From assembly GCA_013139755.1 (NCBI GenBank), contig WTAG01000010.1, positions 1-6,253 of the forward strand: a stretch of DNA of 6,253 bases, written 5' to 3'. The notes beneath the pieces are model-generated. The model did not search any database. It was not told the DNA's origin and was given only the letters and a program-made list of their open reading frames with translations. The translations under genes were made by a program, and so were the position numbers. The DNA comes from Methylomarinum sp. (lineage in GTDB: Bacteria > Pseudomonadota > Gammaproteobacteria > Methylococcales > Methylomonadaceae). Positions 1-6,253 of the stretch are shown piece by piece (positions within the stretch are counted from its first letter, which is position 1; each line of letters begins with the position of its first letter).

Positions 1-432
1 GGTAAATTTTGTATTGTAGCTTCTCGTTTTAACAGTTTTATCGTTGAACAGTTAGAAGGTGGTGCAATTGATGCGTTGGTTCGACATGGTGCAAATAAAG
101 AAGATATTTGTTTAGTAAAAGCACCAGGTGCATTTGAATTGCCTATGGTTGTTCAGCGTATTGCGGCAACTAAAAAATATGATGCAATTATCGCTTTAGG
201 TGCGGTTATTCGAGGTGGTACGCCACATTTTGAATATGTAGCGGGTGAGTGTGTTAAAGGCATTGCTTCTGTTTCATTGCAATATGATGTACCAGTCAGC
301 TTTGGTGTGTTAACAGTCGATAGTATTGAGCAAGCGATTGAGCGTGCTGGAACTAAGGCGGGTAACAAAGGGGCTGAAGCGGCGATGTCTGCAGTAGAGA
401 TGGTAAGTTTGTTTAATAATTTGGAAGCTTAA
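1..432 (+). CDS. ribH: 6,7-dimethyl-8-ribityllumazine synthase, 5'-truncated
   Basis: Catalyses the penultimate step of riboflavin synthesis, condensing 5-amino-6-ribitylamino-uracil with 3,4-dihydroxy-2-butanone 4-phosphate to give lumazine; the family forms cytosolic pentamers or 60-mer capsids. The reading frame is open from base 1, giving 143 visible residues; the E. coli protein has 156, so only about a dozen N-terminal residues and the start lie outside the window. Seen in the fragment: the substrate-binding ASRFN segment (residues 7-11), PGAFELP (42-48), [11 protein letters not shown] (70-80) with the catalytic histidine at fragment residue 76 (bases 226-228), FGVLT, and the phosphate-binding AGTKAGNKG stretch near the C-terminus. 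A TTG at 76 lies inside the conserved fold and is not the start. The TAA stop shares its last base with the nusB ATG. E. coli calls this gene ribE. Identification is secure. Confidence 0.97.
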   Translation, partial: GKFCIVASRFNSFIVEQLEGGAIDALVRHGANKEDICLVKAPGAFELPMVVQRIAATKKYDAIIALGAVIRGGTPHFEYVAGECVKGIASVSLQYDVPVSFGVLTVDSIEQAIERAGTKAGNKGAEAAMSAVEMVSLFNNLEA

Positions 433-863
433 TGAGTTCAGCAAAAACCAATGCAAGAAAGTGTGCTGTTCAGGCGCTATATCAATGGCAAATGTCCGGA
501 GAAAGCTTGCATCGTATCGAAATGAACTTTTTAGAAGAAGAGTTGCTAAAAGGCGCGCAAAGAAAATATTTTACAGAAATATTTTATGGTGTGCCTAAGC
601 AATTAGCAGCAATTGATGAAGCATTATCTGAATTTGTAGATCGACCTGTCGAAAAAATAGACCCAGTTGAGAGAGCTGTTTTGAGAATAGGTGTGTATGA
701 ATTAATTAACCGCCTGGATACACCTTATAAAGTTATTATTAATGAAGGTGTTAATTTAGCAAAATGTTTTGGTGCGGATGGTAGTCATAAATACGTGAAT
801 AGTATTTTAGATAAGGTATCTCAAAAAACACGCGCAGAAGAAATAAAAGCTAAAGCAAAATAA
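432..863 (+). CDS. nusB: Transcription antitermination factor NusB
   Basis: Small all-helical RNA-binding protein. In the family, NusB pairs with ribosomal protein S10 (NusE) and binds boxA RNA, helping build antitermination complexes on rRNA operons. The 143 residues match the E. coli protein (139 aa) end to end. Diagnostic segments are ARKCAVQALYQWQ near residues 8-20 (the basic N-terminal helix), a PVERAVLRIGVYEL helix near residues 78-91, PYKVIINEGVNLAKCFG (about 98-114) and SHKYVNSILDK (about 118-128), followed by a lysine-rich tail. The ATG at 432 overlaps the ribH stop as TAATG, and a GGAAG sequence at 423-427 lies 4 bases upstream, so translation is probably coupled to ribH. Its place between ribH and thiL is the usual proteobacterial order. 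Confidence 0.97.
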   Translation: MSSAKTNARKCAVQALYQWQMSGESLHRIEMNFLEEELLKGAQRKYFTEIFYGVPKQLAAIDEALSEFVDRPVEKIDPVERAVLRIGVYELINRLDTPYKVIINEGVNLAKCFGADGSHKYVNSILDKVSQKTRAEEIKAKAK

Positions 864-1798
864 TGGCAGTTTCTGAGTTTGGAATAATCCAGCATTATTT
901 TTCCAAACAGGTAAAAAATATAGCAGTTAACCGTTTAGGTGTTGGTGATGACTGTGCCTTAATGTCTATACCTTCGGGTTATGAATTGGCAATAACTGCT
1001 GACACAATGGTTGAAGGTGTTCATTTCTTTGCGGGAGCAGATCCAAAGCAGTTGGCTCATAAGCTATTGGCGGTTAATTTGAGTGATTTGGCTGCCATGG
1101 GTGCAGAGCCAGTTTCAGTGACTCTGGCTTTAACCTTGCCTAAGGTTGATGAGGATTGGTTAAAAGCATTTTCAGAAGGTTTTTTTGCTTTGGCTGAGCA
1201 GTTTTCAGTTGATTTGGTTGGGGGAGATACAACCTCAGGAGCTTTAACTTTAACAGTTCAGGCCTTTGGCCTGGTTCCGCAAGGGAAGGCAATAAGGCGT
1301 TCAACTGCAAAAGTAGGTGACTTGATTTTTGTAACAGGCTGCCTAGGTGAGGCGGGTTTAGGATTTAAGATAGAGCAGGGCTATTCATGCGTTACTCCGG
1401 AATCTGCTTTAGAGCAATTTCATCATCCCAATCCACGCATTAATGAAGGCTTGTCTGTTCGCTCCTATGCAAGTGCTTGTATTGATTTGTCAGATGGTAT
1501 TGCCTCTGATTTAAAGCATGTTTTAGAGGCAAGCGGCGTTGGTGCGAGTATTGACTGGGCGAAGATACCTTTAACTGAGCAGGTTAATGACTATATTAAT
1601 AAGACAGGGGACTGGCAGATGCCATTGTCCGCGGGCGAAGATTATGAGTTATGTTTTACGGTGAGTCCTGAAAAGGTAAGCGCTATTAATGTAGAGTATA
1701 CTCAGATTGGTGTTATTGAGGCGCGGGATGGTCTACGAATTAATCGGTTTGGCGTAACAGAGCAATTGCAGGTAAAAGGTTTTGAGCATTTTTCTTGA
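863..1798 (+). CDS. thiL: Thiamine-monophosphate kinase
   Basis: ATP-dependent kinase that phosphorylates thiamine monophosphate to thiamine diphosphate, the active cofactor; last step of the pathway, in the cytosol. The 311 residues are slightly shorter than the E. coli protein (325 aa). Motifs of the ThiL/PurM-like ATP-binding family appear in order: GVGDDCAL (26-33), ITADTMVEGVHF (44-55), NLSDLAAMGA (72-81), VGGDTTSG (119-126), DLSDGIASD (208-216) and SAGEDYEL (256-263). The aspartates in the GDD, DLSD and GGDTT motifs are those the family uses to bind Mg2+ and ATP. The ATG at 863 overlaps the nusB stop as TAATG. No good Shine-Dalgarno sequence precedes it (the region is A-rich), so expression probably depends on ribosomes finishing nusB. 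The protein ends in GFEHFS, like the YDHF end of E. coli ThiL, so the C-terminus looks complete. Confidence 0.97.
   Translation: MAVSEFGIIQHYFSKQVKNIAVNRLGVGDDCALMSIPSGYELAITADTMVEGVHFFAGADPKQLAHKLLAVNLSDLAAMGAEPVSVTLALTLPKVDEDWLKAFSEGFFALAEQFSVDLVGGDTTSGALTLTVQAFGLVPQGKAIRRSTAKVGDLIFVTGCLGEAGLGFKIEQGYSCVTPESALEQFHHPNPRINEGLSVRSYASACIDLSDGIASDLKHVLEASGVGASIDWAKIPLTEQVNDYINKTGDWQMPLSAGEDYELCFTVSPEKVSAINVEYTQIGVIEARDGLRINRFGVTEQLQVKGFEHFS
1774..1779 (+). promoter_or_regulatory. Likely ribosome binding site of pgpA, inside thiL
   Basis: AAAAGG is the only Shine-Dalgarno-like sequence just upstream of the pgpA frame. It is 2 bases from the in-frame TTG (1782), which is tight, and 8 bases from the in-frame ATT (1788), which is normal spacing. 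It therefore bears directly on which rare start codon is used. The site is short and could be chance. Confidence 0.4.
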
Positions 1799-2276
1799 AA
1801 GATACGGTAGAAACAAATTATCGATTAGGCAGATACTTTCTAATCTTTGGTTGTTTTTAGCGTTTGGATTTGGTTCTGGCTTGGTAAGAAAAATGCCTGG
1901 GACTATGGGTACCTTAGCGGCTATCCCTGTGTATCTGATTTTTATGCAATCAAATATTTGGGTGTACAGTGCTTTAACCGTTTTGGTAAGTGTAAGCGGT
2001 ATCTGGATTTGTGGTGCTGCTGCGAAGTTACTAGGTGAACATGATTTTGGTGGAATTGTGTGGGATGAAATTGCAGGTTTTTTAATTACTATGTGGCTGG
2101 TTCCTTATTCGTGGTATACTTTGCTCTTAGGTTTTATTTTATTTAGATTCTTTGATATTTTAAAGCCGTGGCCGATCAAATGGATTGATCAAAAGGTAGA
2201 AGGTGGTTTAGGGATTATGCTTGATGATGTATTGGCTGGCATTTTTGCTGGATTAATACTGTTTCTTATCGTGTAA
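1782..2276 (+). CDS. pgpA: Phosphatidylglycerophosphatase A, non-ATG start
   Basis: Inner-membrane, Mg2+-dependent phosphatase that converts phosphatidylglycerophosphate to phosphatidylglycerol. From the TTG at 1782 it has 164 residues (E. coli PgpA 172). Family motifs are intact: GFGSGL...PGTMGTLAAIP (29-49), HDFGGIVWDE (87-96), FRFFDILKPWPI (121-132) and GGLGIMLDDVLAG (141-153); the acidic residues in the last three are the likely metal ligands. Hydrophobic stretches near residues 45-55, 60-80, 98-120 and 148-164 fit a multi-pass membrane protein. The start is uncertain. An in-frame TAA at 1773-1775 closes the frame upstream, and the first in-frame ATG (1893) lies inside the conserved region. 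TTG 1782 is only 2 bases after AAAAGG (1774-1779), whereas ATT 1788 is 8 bases after it. The frame overlaps the end of thiL, so translation is probably coupled. The product is certain; the first codon is not. Confidence 0.93.
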   Translation: MSIFLERYGRNKLSIRQILSNLWLFLAFGFGSGLVRKMPGTMGTLAAIPVYLIFMQSNIWVYSALTVLVSVSGIWICGAAAKLLGEHDFGGIVWDEIAGFLITMWLVPYSWYTLLLGFILFRFFDILKPWPIKWIDQKVEGGLGIMLDDVLAGIFAGLILFLIV

Positions 2277-2280
2277 TTTA

Positions 2281-2306
2281 GTTATTTTAAATTAATTTAA
2301 AATAAC
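2281..2306. repeat. Perfect 26-base AT-rich palindrome
   Basis: The half-site GTTATTTTAAATT is followed directly by its exact reverse complement, with no spacer and no mismatch across 13 pairs. Symmetry stops at both flanks. It begins 4 bases after the pgpA stop and ends 2 bases before the putative -35 box of the tRNA promoter. There is no GC-rich stem and no U-tract right after it, so it is a poor classical intrinsic terminator. It could be an operator for a dimeric regulator, an AT-rich UP element for the tRNA promoter, or a weak hairpin protecting the 3' end of the ribH-pgpA mRNA. The symmetry is certain, the function is not. Confidence 0.85.
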
Positions 2307-2308
2307 AC

Positions 2309-2336
2309 TTGCCAAACCTGAAAAAAGGCTTATAAT
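2309..2336 (+). promoter_or_regulatory. Sigma70-type promoter for tRNA-fMet and perhaps rimP-nusA-infB
   Basis: TTGCCA (2309-2314, four of six matches to TTGACA, with the TTG kept) and a perfect TATAAT -10 box (2331-2336) are separated by 16 bases. Transcription would start near 2343, about seven bases before the mature tRNA, a normal short tRNA leader. The sequence after the -10 box is AT-rich rather than the GC-rich discriminator typical of stringently controlled stable-RNA promoters. The AT-rich palindrome directly upstream lies where an UP element would be. By analogy with E. coli, where the promoter before metY also feeds rimP-nusA-infB, this may be a main promoter of the downstream operon. 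Confidence 0.75.
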
Positions 2337-2349
2337 AGTTCAAATCAAT

Positions 2350-2426
<77 letters not shown>

Positions 2427-2436
2427 GATATTTATG

Positions 2437-2464
2437 AGAACCCCTTTTTGGGGTTTTTTGTTTT
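2437..2464 (+). terminator. Intrinsic terminator after tRNA-fMet
   Basis: AACCCC (2439-2444), a TTTTT loop and GGGGTT (2450-2455) form a 6-bp stem, extendable by weak pairs, followed by a T-rich run broken by a single G (2460). It starts about ten bases after the tRNA CCA end and fits termination of the tRNA transcript. The rimP operon would be reached by readthrough or from another promoter. Confidence 0.88.
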
Positions 2465-2505
2465 CTGGGCTTAAGAAAAGCTCGGGAATTTATAGGATTT
2501 TATGG

Positions 2506-2529
2506 AAGAGCCGTTGGCTCTTTTTTTTT
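2506..2529 (+). terminator. Second intrinsic terminator or attenuator, in the rimP leader
   Basis: AAGAGCC (2506-2512) and GGCTCTT (2516-2522) form a 7-bp stem with a GTT loop, running straight into nine T residues (2521-2529). This is a textbook intrinsic terminator, and it stands only about 22 bases before the rimP start codon. Since no clear promoter lies between it and rimP, transcripts of the operon must pass it, which suggests regulated readthrough. Confidence 0.88.
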
Positions 2530-2551
2530 GTGCAAAATAAAGTGAGGCAAT

Positions 2552-3037
2552 ATGAAGCAGGCTCCTGAGCATTTGGTTGGTTTAATTGAACCAATTGTAG
2601 AAGGTCTAGGGTATGAATGTGTTGGTATTGAATATAACCCGCATCCACGCAATGGTCTGTTAAGAATTTATATTGACACGGAAAATGGTGTAGTGCTTGA
2701 GGATTGTACCAAAGTAAGTCACCAGGTTAGCGGTATGCTAGATGTTGAAGATCCGATTTCAGATAATTATGAATTACAAGTTTCTTCACCCGGTACAGAT
2801 AGACCTTTTTTTAAATTAAGCCAGTTTGAACAGTATGTAGGTAGTACGGTACTGATTAATTTATTTAAACCAATTAATAAGCAAAGAAAAATCGTAGGAC
2901 AGATAGAAAAAGTTGAAGGAGATGTTATTTTTCTTCAGCAAGCTGACCAGAGTTTAGAAATTCCATTTCAGGCTATGAGCAAAGCTCGCCTAGTGCCTGA
3001 CTATTCAATTAAAAAAGGAGGGCGCAATGGCAAATAA
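2552..3037 (+). CDS. rimP: Ribosome maturation factor RimP
   Basis: Cytosolic factor needed for maturation of the 30S ribosomal subunit. The 161 residues compare with 150 in E. coli. The N-terminal alpha/beta domain (about 1-85) holds [39 protein letters not shown] and the diagnostic [15 protein letters not shown]; the C-terminal SH3-like domain (about 86-155) ends in [10 protein letters not shown] short basic tail (KKGGRNGK) after that is encoded by the nusA ribosome binding site and start region. The ATG at 2552 is preceded by GTGAGG (2542-2547) with a short 4-base spacer. rimP overlaps nusA by 11 bases, and rimP-nusA-infB is the standard bacterial order, linking ribosome assembly to transcription and initiation factors. 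Confidence 0.97.
   Translation: MKQAPEHLVGLIEPIVEGLGYECVGIEYNPHPRNGLLRIYIDTENGVVLEDCTKVSHQVSGMLDVEDPISDNYELQVSSPGTDRPFFKLSQFEQYVGSTVLINLFKPINKQRKIVGQIEKVEGDVIFLQQADQSLEIPFQAMSKARLVPDYSIKKGGRNGK
3017..3022 (+). promoter_or_regulatory. Strong ribosome binding site of nusA, inside rimP
   Basis: GGAGGG, preceded by a run of A, sits 4-5 bases before the nusA ATG at 3027. It is the best Shine-Dalgarno sequence in the window and fixes the nusA start, although the rimP reading frame continues for ten bases beyond the nusA ATG. Ribosomes finishing rimP can therefore reinitiate on nusA, and nusA may also be loaded independently. Confidence 0.85.
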
Positions 3038-4553
3038 AGAAATTTTATTAGTGGCGGACGTTTTTGCTAATGAAAAGGATATTGATAAAAGTGTTGTTTT
3101 TGATGCATTAGAAGCAGCCTTAGCCGCAGCAGCAATAAAGCGCCATGAGAATCAAATTAACGCCAGAGTGGAAATTGATAAAGTCACTGGTGAGTATAAG
3201 ACTTTTAGATTGTGGGAAGTTGTTAATGCAAATGATGATATTGATGGCGATTTAGAATTTCCAGAATCTCAAGCATTACTAGAAGTTGCTCAAATGGATG
3301 ATGCTGATGTTGAGGTGGGTGATTTCATTGAAGAAGAAGTTGAATCAGTTGCCTTTTGCCGAATTGCTGCACAAACGGCAAAACAGGTTATTATTCAAAA
3401 GATCAGAGAAGCTGAAAGAAAGAAAATTGTTGAAGCTTATGAAGATCGCGTTGGCGAATTAGTCACCGGTGTTGTAAAGCGTTTAGAACGCGGTAGCATT
3501 TACATGGACTTAGGCGGTAATGTTGAGGCTTATATCGCTAGAGAAGATATGATTCCAAGAGAGTCTATCCGTATTGGTGATAGAGTTCGTGGTTATTTAA
3601 AAGAAGTGCGTTCAGAAGTGCGAGGGCCACAATTATTTGTCAGTCGTTCAGCTTCTGAGCTTTTAATTGCATTGTTTAAGCTTGAAGTGCCAGAAGTGGG
3701 TGAAGGTTTAATTGATGTTCTGGCTGCTGCCAGAGATCCAGGATCAAGAGCAAAAATTGCAGTTAGAAGTAACGATTTAAGGCTTGATCCAGTCGGTGCT
3801 TGTGTTGGAATGCGAGGATCAAGAGTCCAGGCAGTATCCAATGAGTTAGCAGGTGAGCGAGTTGATATTATCTTATGTGATGGTAATGATGCTCAGTTTG
3901 TTATTAATGCAATGTCTCCAGCAGAAATAGAGGCAATTGTTGTTGATGAAGACAAACATAGTATGGATGTTTCTGTTGCTTCTGATAATTTGTCTCAAGC
4001 CATTGGTCGAGGTGGACAAAATGTGCGTTTGGCGACAGAATTAACTGGCTGGGAACTAAATGTTCGTGATGCTAGTGCTGCAAAATCATCAGATGACCAA
4101 GAAATTGCAAAAATTAAACAAGCGTTTATTGATCAGCTGGATGTTGATGAGGAAATTGCAGACGTTTTGGTTGAAGTTGGATTGGTTAATGTAGAAGAGC
4201 TCGCATATATTCCCGTTGAGGAAATGCTGGAAATTGAAGGGTTTGATGAAGAATTAGTTGAGGCTTTAAGAAGCAGAGCTAAGGATGCTGTGTTAATTAA
4301 TGCAATTGCTACGGAAGAGGCTGTTGAAACGTCAAAACCAGCGAAAGATCTTCTTGAAATGGAAGGTATGAATGAAGAGCTGGCTCATGAAATGGCTGCA
4401 AAAGGAATTATAACTATGGAAGATTTGGCGGATCAGGCAGTTGATGATCTTTTGGGTTTTCCAGCGGTAGATGAAGAACGAGCGGGTAAGTTGATTATGA
4501 AGGCGCGCGAACCATGGTTTGCAAACGATCAGAGCGAAGGGCAGGGGGAATGA
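3027..4553 (+). CDS. nusA: Transcription termination/antitermination factor NusA
   Basis: RNA polymerase-associated factor that prolongs pausing, stimulates intrinsic termination, and joins antitermination complexes with NusB, S10 and NusG. The 508 residues compare with 495 in E. coli. Domains in order: N-terminal polymerase-binding domain (1 to about 130), S1 domain (about 140-200, [22 protein letters not shown]), KH1 (about 230-290, GXXG loop GMRG at 261-264), KH2 (about 300-348, GRGG at 327-330), then two acidic repeats (about 370-420 and 440-498). The first repeat contains [24 protein letters not shown]; the second ends in AREPWF. In E. coli these repeats contact the polymerase alpha subunit or lambda N and mask RNA binding. 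Two such repeats support a proteobacterial source. The start is fixed by GGAGGG at 3017-3022. The two terminators before rimP are plausible targets for self-regulation by NusA. Confidence 0.98.
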   Translation: MANKEILLVADVFANEKDIDKSVVFDALEAALAAAAIKRHENQINARVEIDKVTGEYKTFRLWEVVNANDDIDGDLEFPESQALLEVAQMDDADVEVGDFIEEEVESVAFCRIAAQTAKQVIIQKIREAERKKIVEAYEDRVGELVTGVVKRLERGSIYMDLGGNVEAYIAREDMIPRESIRIGDRVRGYLKEVRSEVRGPQLFVSRSASELLIALFKLEVPEVGEGLIDVLAAARDPGSRAKIAVRSNDLRLDPVGACVGMRGSRVQAVSNELAGERVDIILCDGNDAQFVINAMSPAEIEAIVVDEDKHSMDVSVASDNLSQAIGRGGQNVRLATELTGWELNVRDASAAKSSDDQEIAKIKQAFIDQLDVDEEIADVLVEVGLVNVEELAYIPVEEMLEIEGFDEELVEALRSRAKDAVLINAIATEEAVETSKPAKDLLEMEGMNEELAHEMAAKGIITMEDLADQAVDDLLGFPAVDEERAGKLIMKAREPWFANDQSEGQGE

Positions 4554-4554
4554 T

Positions 4555-6253
4555 ATGAGTGAAAAAACAGTACAAGAATTAGCAGAGATGGTAAAAATAC
4601 CTCTGGATCGTTTTTTAGAGCAATTAAAGGAAGCGGGAGTGTCGGCTTCTTCGCCTGATGATTTGATTAATGAGGATGAGAAAGTCAAATTATTAGGTCA
4701 TTTGCGTAAAATTCATGGTAAGTCAGAGGTTGGGGGTGAGGAAGCAGCGCCTAAAAAAATAACCTTAAAGCGTAGAAAAGTAACTGAATTACAACAATCA
4801 ACGGGATCTGGTGCAGTTGCAAAAACTGTCAATGTTGAAGTGCGTAAGAAAAAAACCTATATAAAACGCAGTGAGTCAGAAGTGTCTGATGAGCAAAAAC
4901 AAATTGAGCAGGCCAAAAAAGCACTGGAAGAACAGAAGCAACAAATTGCGGCTGAAGAACAAGATCGTAAAAAACATGAAGCGAGTATACAGGCTTCAAT
5001 AGACGAACAAAAACGTCAAGAGCAAGTAGCTGAAGCCGAGAAAAAGGGTAAAGCTGAAATTGTAAACAAAGGCAAAGAAGAGAAAAAAGAAATACCAGTG
5101 ACTGATGAAAAAGCAGATGTGCCAGAGACAAAAGCAGGGCTAGTTGAAAAAGAGACTGCCTCAGAACCAAAACTGCATGAAAAGTCTGAAGAAGTAGTTA
5201 AAGCTGAAGTGCCAGTGCTTTCAGAAGAAGAGCAAACAGCAAAGCGCTTGGAAGCTGAGAAAAAAGCTCGCTTAGAAGCTTCGATTGAGCGAAATGCCGC
5301 AAAAGTAAGAAAACAGGCTGAAGCTAAAAAACAGCAAACCTTACATAAAAAGAAACAAGCCGGTGCACCGGGTGGTGCGCCTGGAGCCAATCGGAATACG
5401 GTTGCTGCAAAGCCAGCTGATGGGCCTGCTAAAAAAAGAGGGCTTGCACCGGGGCGTGGGCAGGCAATGCCTACGGCTACAGGTAGACGGGCAAAAGGTA
5501 AAAAAGGTAAGCAAAAAAGAATTCAATTAGCCGTCGATCAGGATGCTAAGCATCAGTTTGAAAAACCAGTGGAAGCAATCGTTAGAGATGTAACGATTCC
5601 TGAGCACATTATGGTTTCAGAATTAGCCCAAAAAATGAGTGTTAAAGTGGGCGGGGTTATTAAGGAATTGATGAAGCTAGGTATCATGGCGACTATCAAT
5701 CAGACTATTGATCAGGAAACAGCAGTCATCTTGGTTGAGGAAATGGGTCATAAGCCTGTTCTGCAAAGTGATGATGATCTTGAAAAAGAAATGATGGCTG
5801 ATGTTGTTGATCAACAAGAAGCTGATGATCGTGAAACTTCACCTAGAGCACCTATTGTTACCATTATGGGGCATGTTGATCACGGTAAAACGTCATTGCT
5901 GGATTATATCCGAGAAACACGCGTAGCTTCTGGTGAAGCGGGTGGTATTACTCAGCATATTGGTGCTTATCAGGTTAAAACAGATCATGGTAATGTAACT
6001 TTCCTTGATACACCAGGTCACGCGGCATTTACAGCAATGCGTGCACGGGGTGCTGAAGTAACTGATGTGGTTATCGTTGTGGTGGCTGCTGATGATGGGG
6101 TAATGCCTCAGACTAAAGAAGCCGTACAACATGCGCGTGCTGCTGGTGTTCCCATTATTATCGCTGTTAATAAAATGGATAAAGAAGCGGCCGATCCTGA
6201 TCGTGTTAAAAACGAATTGTCGCAAGAAAATGTTATTCCAGAAGATTGGGGTG
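4555..6253 (+). CDS. infB: Translation initiation factor IF-2, 3'-truncated
   Basis: GTPase that delivers fMet-tRNA to the 30S subunit and promotes subunit joining. The frame is open from the ATG at 4555 to the window end: 566 codons, with the 3' part missing. AGGGGG (4543-4548) lies 6 bases upstream, and one base separates the nusA stop from the ATG. Visible layout: first IF2-N domain (1 to about 52); a [12 protein letters not shown] segment as in E. coli; a long Glu/Lys/Gln-rich linker, probably helical (about 103-265); a Gly/Pro/Lys-rich basic stretch (about 268-322); second IF2-N domain (about 342-394); then the GTPase domain with G1 GHVDHGKT (439-446), G2 GGITQHIG (463-470), G3 DTPGH (485-489) and G4 NKMD (539-542). 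The rest of the G domain and the fMet-tRNA-binding C-terminal domains lie beyond the window. Nothing in the visible part looks broken. Confidence 0.98.
   Translation, partial: MSEKTVQELAEMVKIPLDRFLEQLKEAGVSASSPDDLINEDEKVKLLGHLRKIHGKSEVGGEEAAPKKITLKRRKVTELQQSTGSGAVAKTVNVEVRKKKTYIKRSESEVSDEQKQIEQAKKALEEQKQQIAAEEQDRKKHEASIQASIDEQKRQEQVAEAEKKGKAEIVNKGKEEKKEIPVTDEKADVPETKAGLVEKETASEPKLHEKSEEVVKAEVPVLSEEEQTAKRLEAEKKARLEASIERNAAKVRKQAEAKKQQTLHKKKQAGAPGGAPGANRNTVAAKPADGPAKKRGLAPGRGQAMPTATGRRAKGKKGKQKRIQLAVDQDAKHQFEKPVEAIVRDVTIPEHIMVSELAQKMSVKVGGVIKELMKLGIMATINQTIDQETAVILVEEMGHKPVLQSDDDLEKEMMADVVDQQEADDRETSPRAPIVTIMGHVDHGKTSLLDYIRETRVASGEAGGITQHIGAYQVKTDHGNVTFLDTPGHAAFTAMRARGAEVTDVVIVVVAADDGVMPQTKEAVQHARAAGVPIIIAVNKMDKEAADPDRVKNELSQENVIPEDWG

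Noticed and set aside
153..368. Minus-strand open frame opposite ribH, and a similar one at 3593-3841 opposite nusA
   Set aside because: Both are short, antisense to well-conserved coding sequence, and have no recognisable domain or ribosome binding site.
76..432. TTG at 76 as the start of the lumazine synthase gene
   Set aside because: The frame is open from base 1 and upstream residues, including the ASRFN substrate-binding segment, match the family, so the gene is truncated by the window edge rather than starting at 76.
1259..1273. CAGGCC-TTT-GGCCTG hairpin within thiL
   Set aside because: It is a 6-bp stem inside conserved coding sequence with no T-run after it, so it is not a terminator; likely chance.
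1847..2038. 63-residue + strand open frame inside pgpA
   Set aside because: It lies wholly within pgpA in another frame and resembles no known protein; the PgpA frame is clearly the coding one.
2458..2503. Possible rimP promoter between the two terminators (TTGTTT, TATAGG or TTTTAT)
   Set aside because: The candidate boxes have spacings of about 14, 21 or 27 bases, outside the usual range, and the -35-like sequence is part of the terminator T-run.
2467..2512. Antiterminator pairing GCTC (2480-2483) with GAGC (2508-2511)
   Set aside because: Only four base pairs can form and they do not extend, which is too weak to compete with the 7-bp terminator stem.
4332..4688. 118-residue minus-strand open frame across the nusA/infB junction
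   Set aside because: It is antisense to two certain genes, and its sequence looks like a low-complexity complement of their codons.
5095..5220. Internal infB starts giving shorter IF2 forms as in E. coli
   Set aside because: In-frame GTG codons occur near 5098, 5119, 5209 and 5215, but none has a convincing ribosome binding site upstream.
5360..5371. CCGGTGCACCGG palindrome in infB
   Set aside because: It falls in the locally GC-rich Ala/Gly/Pro codons of the linker; a 12-base palindrome there is not compelling and has no supporting context.
4829..5526. Three overlapping minus-strand open frames (4829-5170, 5016-5390, 5341-5526)
   Set aside because: They are antisense to the Lys/Glu-rich IF2 linker; the Phe/Leu/Ser-rich products are what that composition gives on the other strand. 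The apparent signal-peptide or membrane character is an artefact.
5893..6225. 110-residue minus-strand open frame opposite the IF2 GTPase domain
   Set aside because: The + strand shows intact G1-G4 motifs, and the antisense product resembles nothing known.

Overview
This window is a conserved housekeeping region from a bacterium, most likely an AT-rich gammaproteobacterium. Three things point there: the protein sequences resemble their E. coli counterparts closely throughout, NusA carries two C-terminal acidic repeats, and an initiator tRNA gene lies just upstream of rimP-nusA-infB as in enteric bacteria. I cannot name the order or genus from this sequence alone. All genes are on the + strand.

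Region 1 (1-2276) is a tightly packed operon: ribH (lumazine synthase, 5' end cut by the window), nusB, thiL and pgpA. ribH/nusB and nusB/thiL each share one base in a TAATG stop/start junction. thiL and pgpA overlap by about 17 bases, and pgpA has no ATG or GTG start before its conserved N-terminus. The operon joins riboflavin synthesis, transcription antitermination, thiamine diphosphate synthesis and phosphatidylglycerol synthesis.

Region 2 (2277-2551) is a 275-base intergenic stretch. It holds a perfect 26-base AT-only palindrome, a promoter of sigma70 type, a 77-base initiator tRNA-fMet gene with encoded CCA, and two intrinsic terminators in tandem before rimP.

Region 3 (2552-6253) is the rimP-nusA-infB operon, with infB cut by the window end. 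RimP matures the 30S subunit, NusA controls RNA polymerase pausing, termination and antitermination, and IF2 (infB) brings fMet-tRNA to the 30S subunit. The operon therefore sits next to the gene for the very tRNA that IF2 uses. rimP and nusA overlap by 11 bases, and infB starts one base after the nusA stop.

I see no mobile element, CRISPR array, toxin-antitoxin pair, phage gene or unknown protein. No undescribed system is evident. The points worth a second look are small: the pgpA start, the AT palindrome, the C1-U72 pair of the initiator tRNA, the tandem terminators in the rimP leader, and the direct junction of the nusB and nusA operons.
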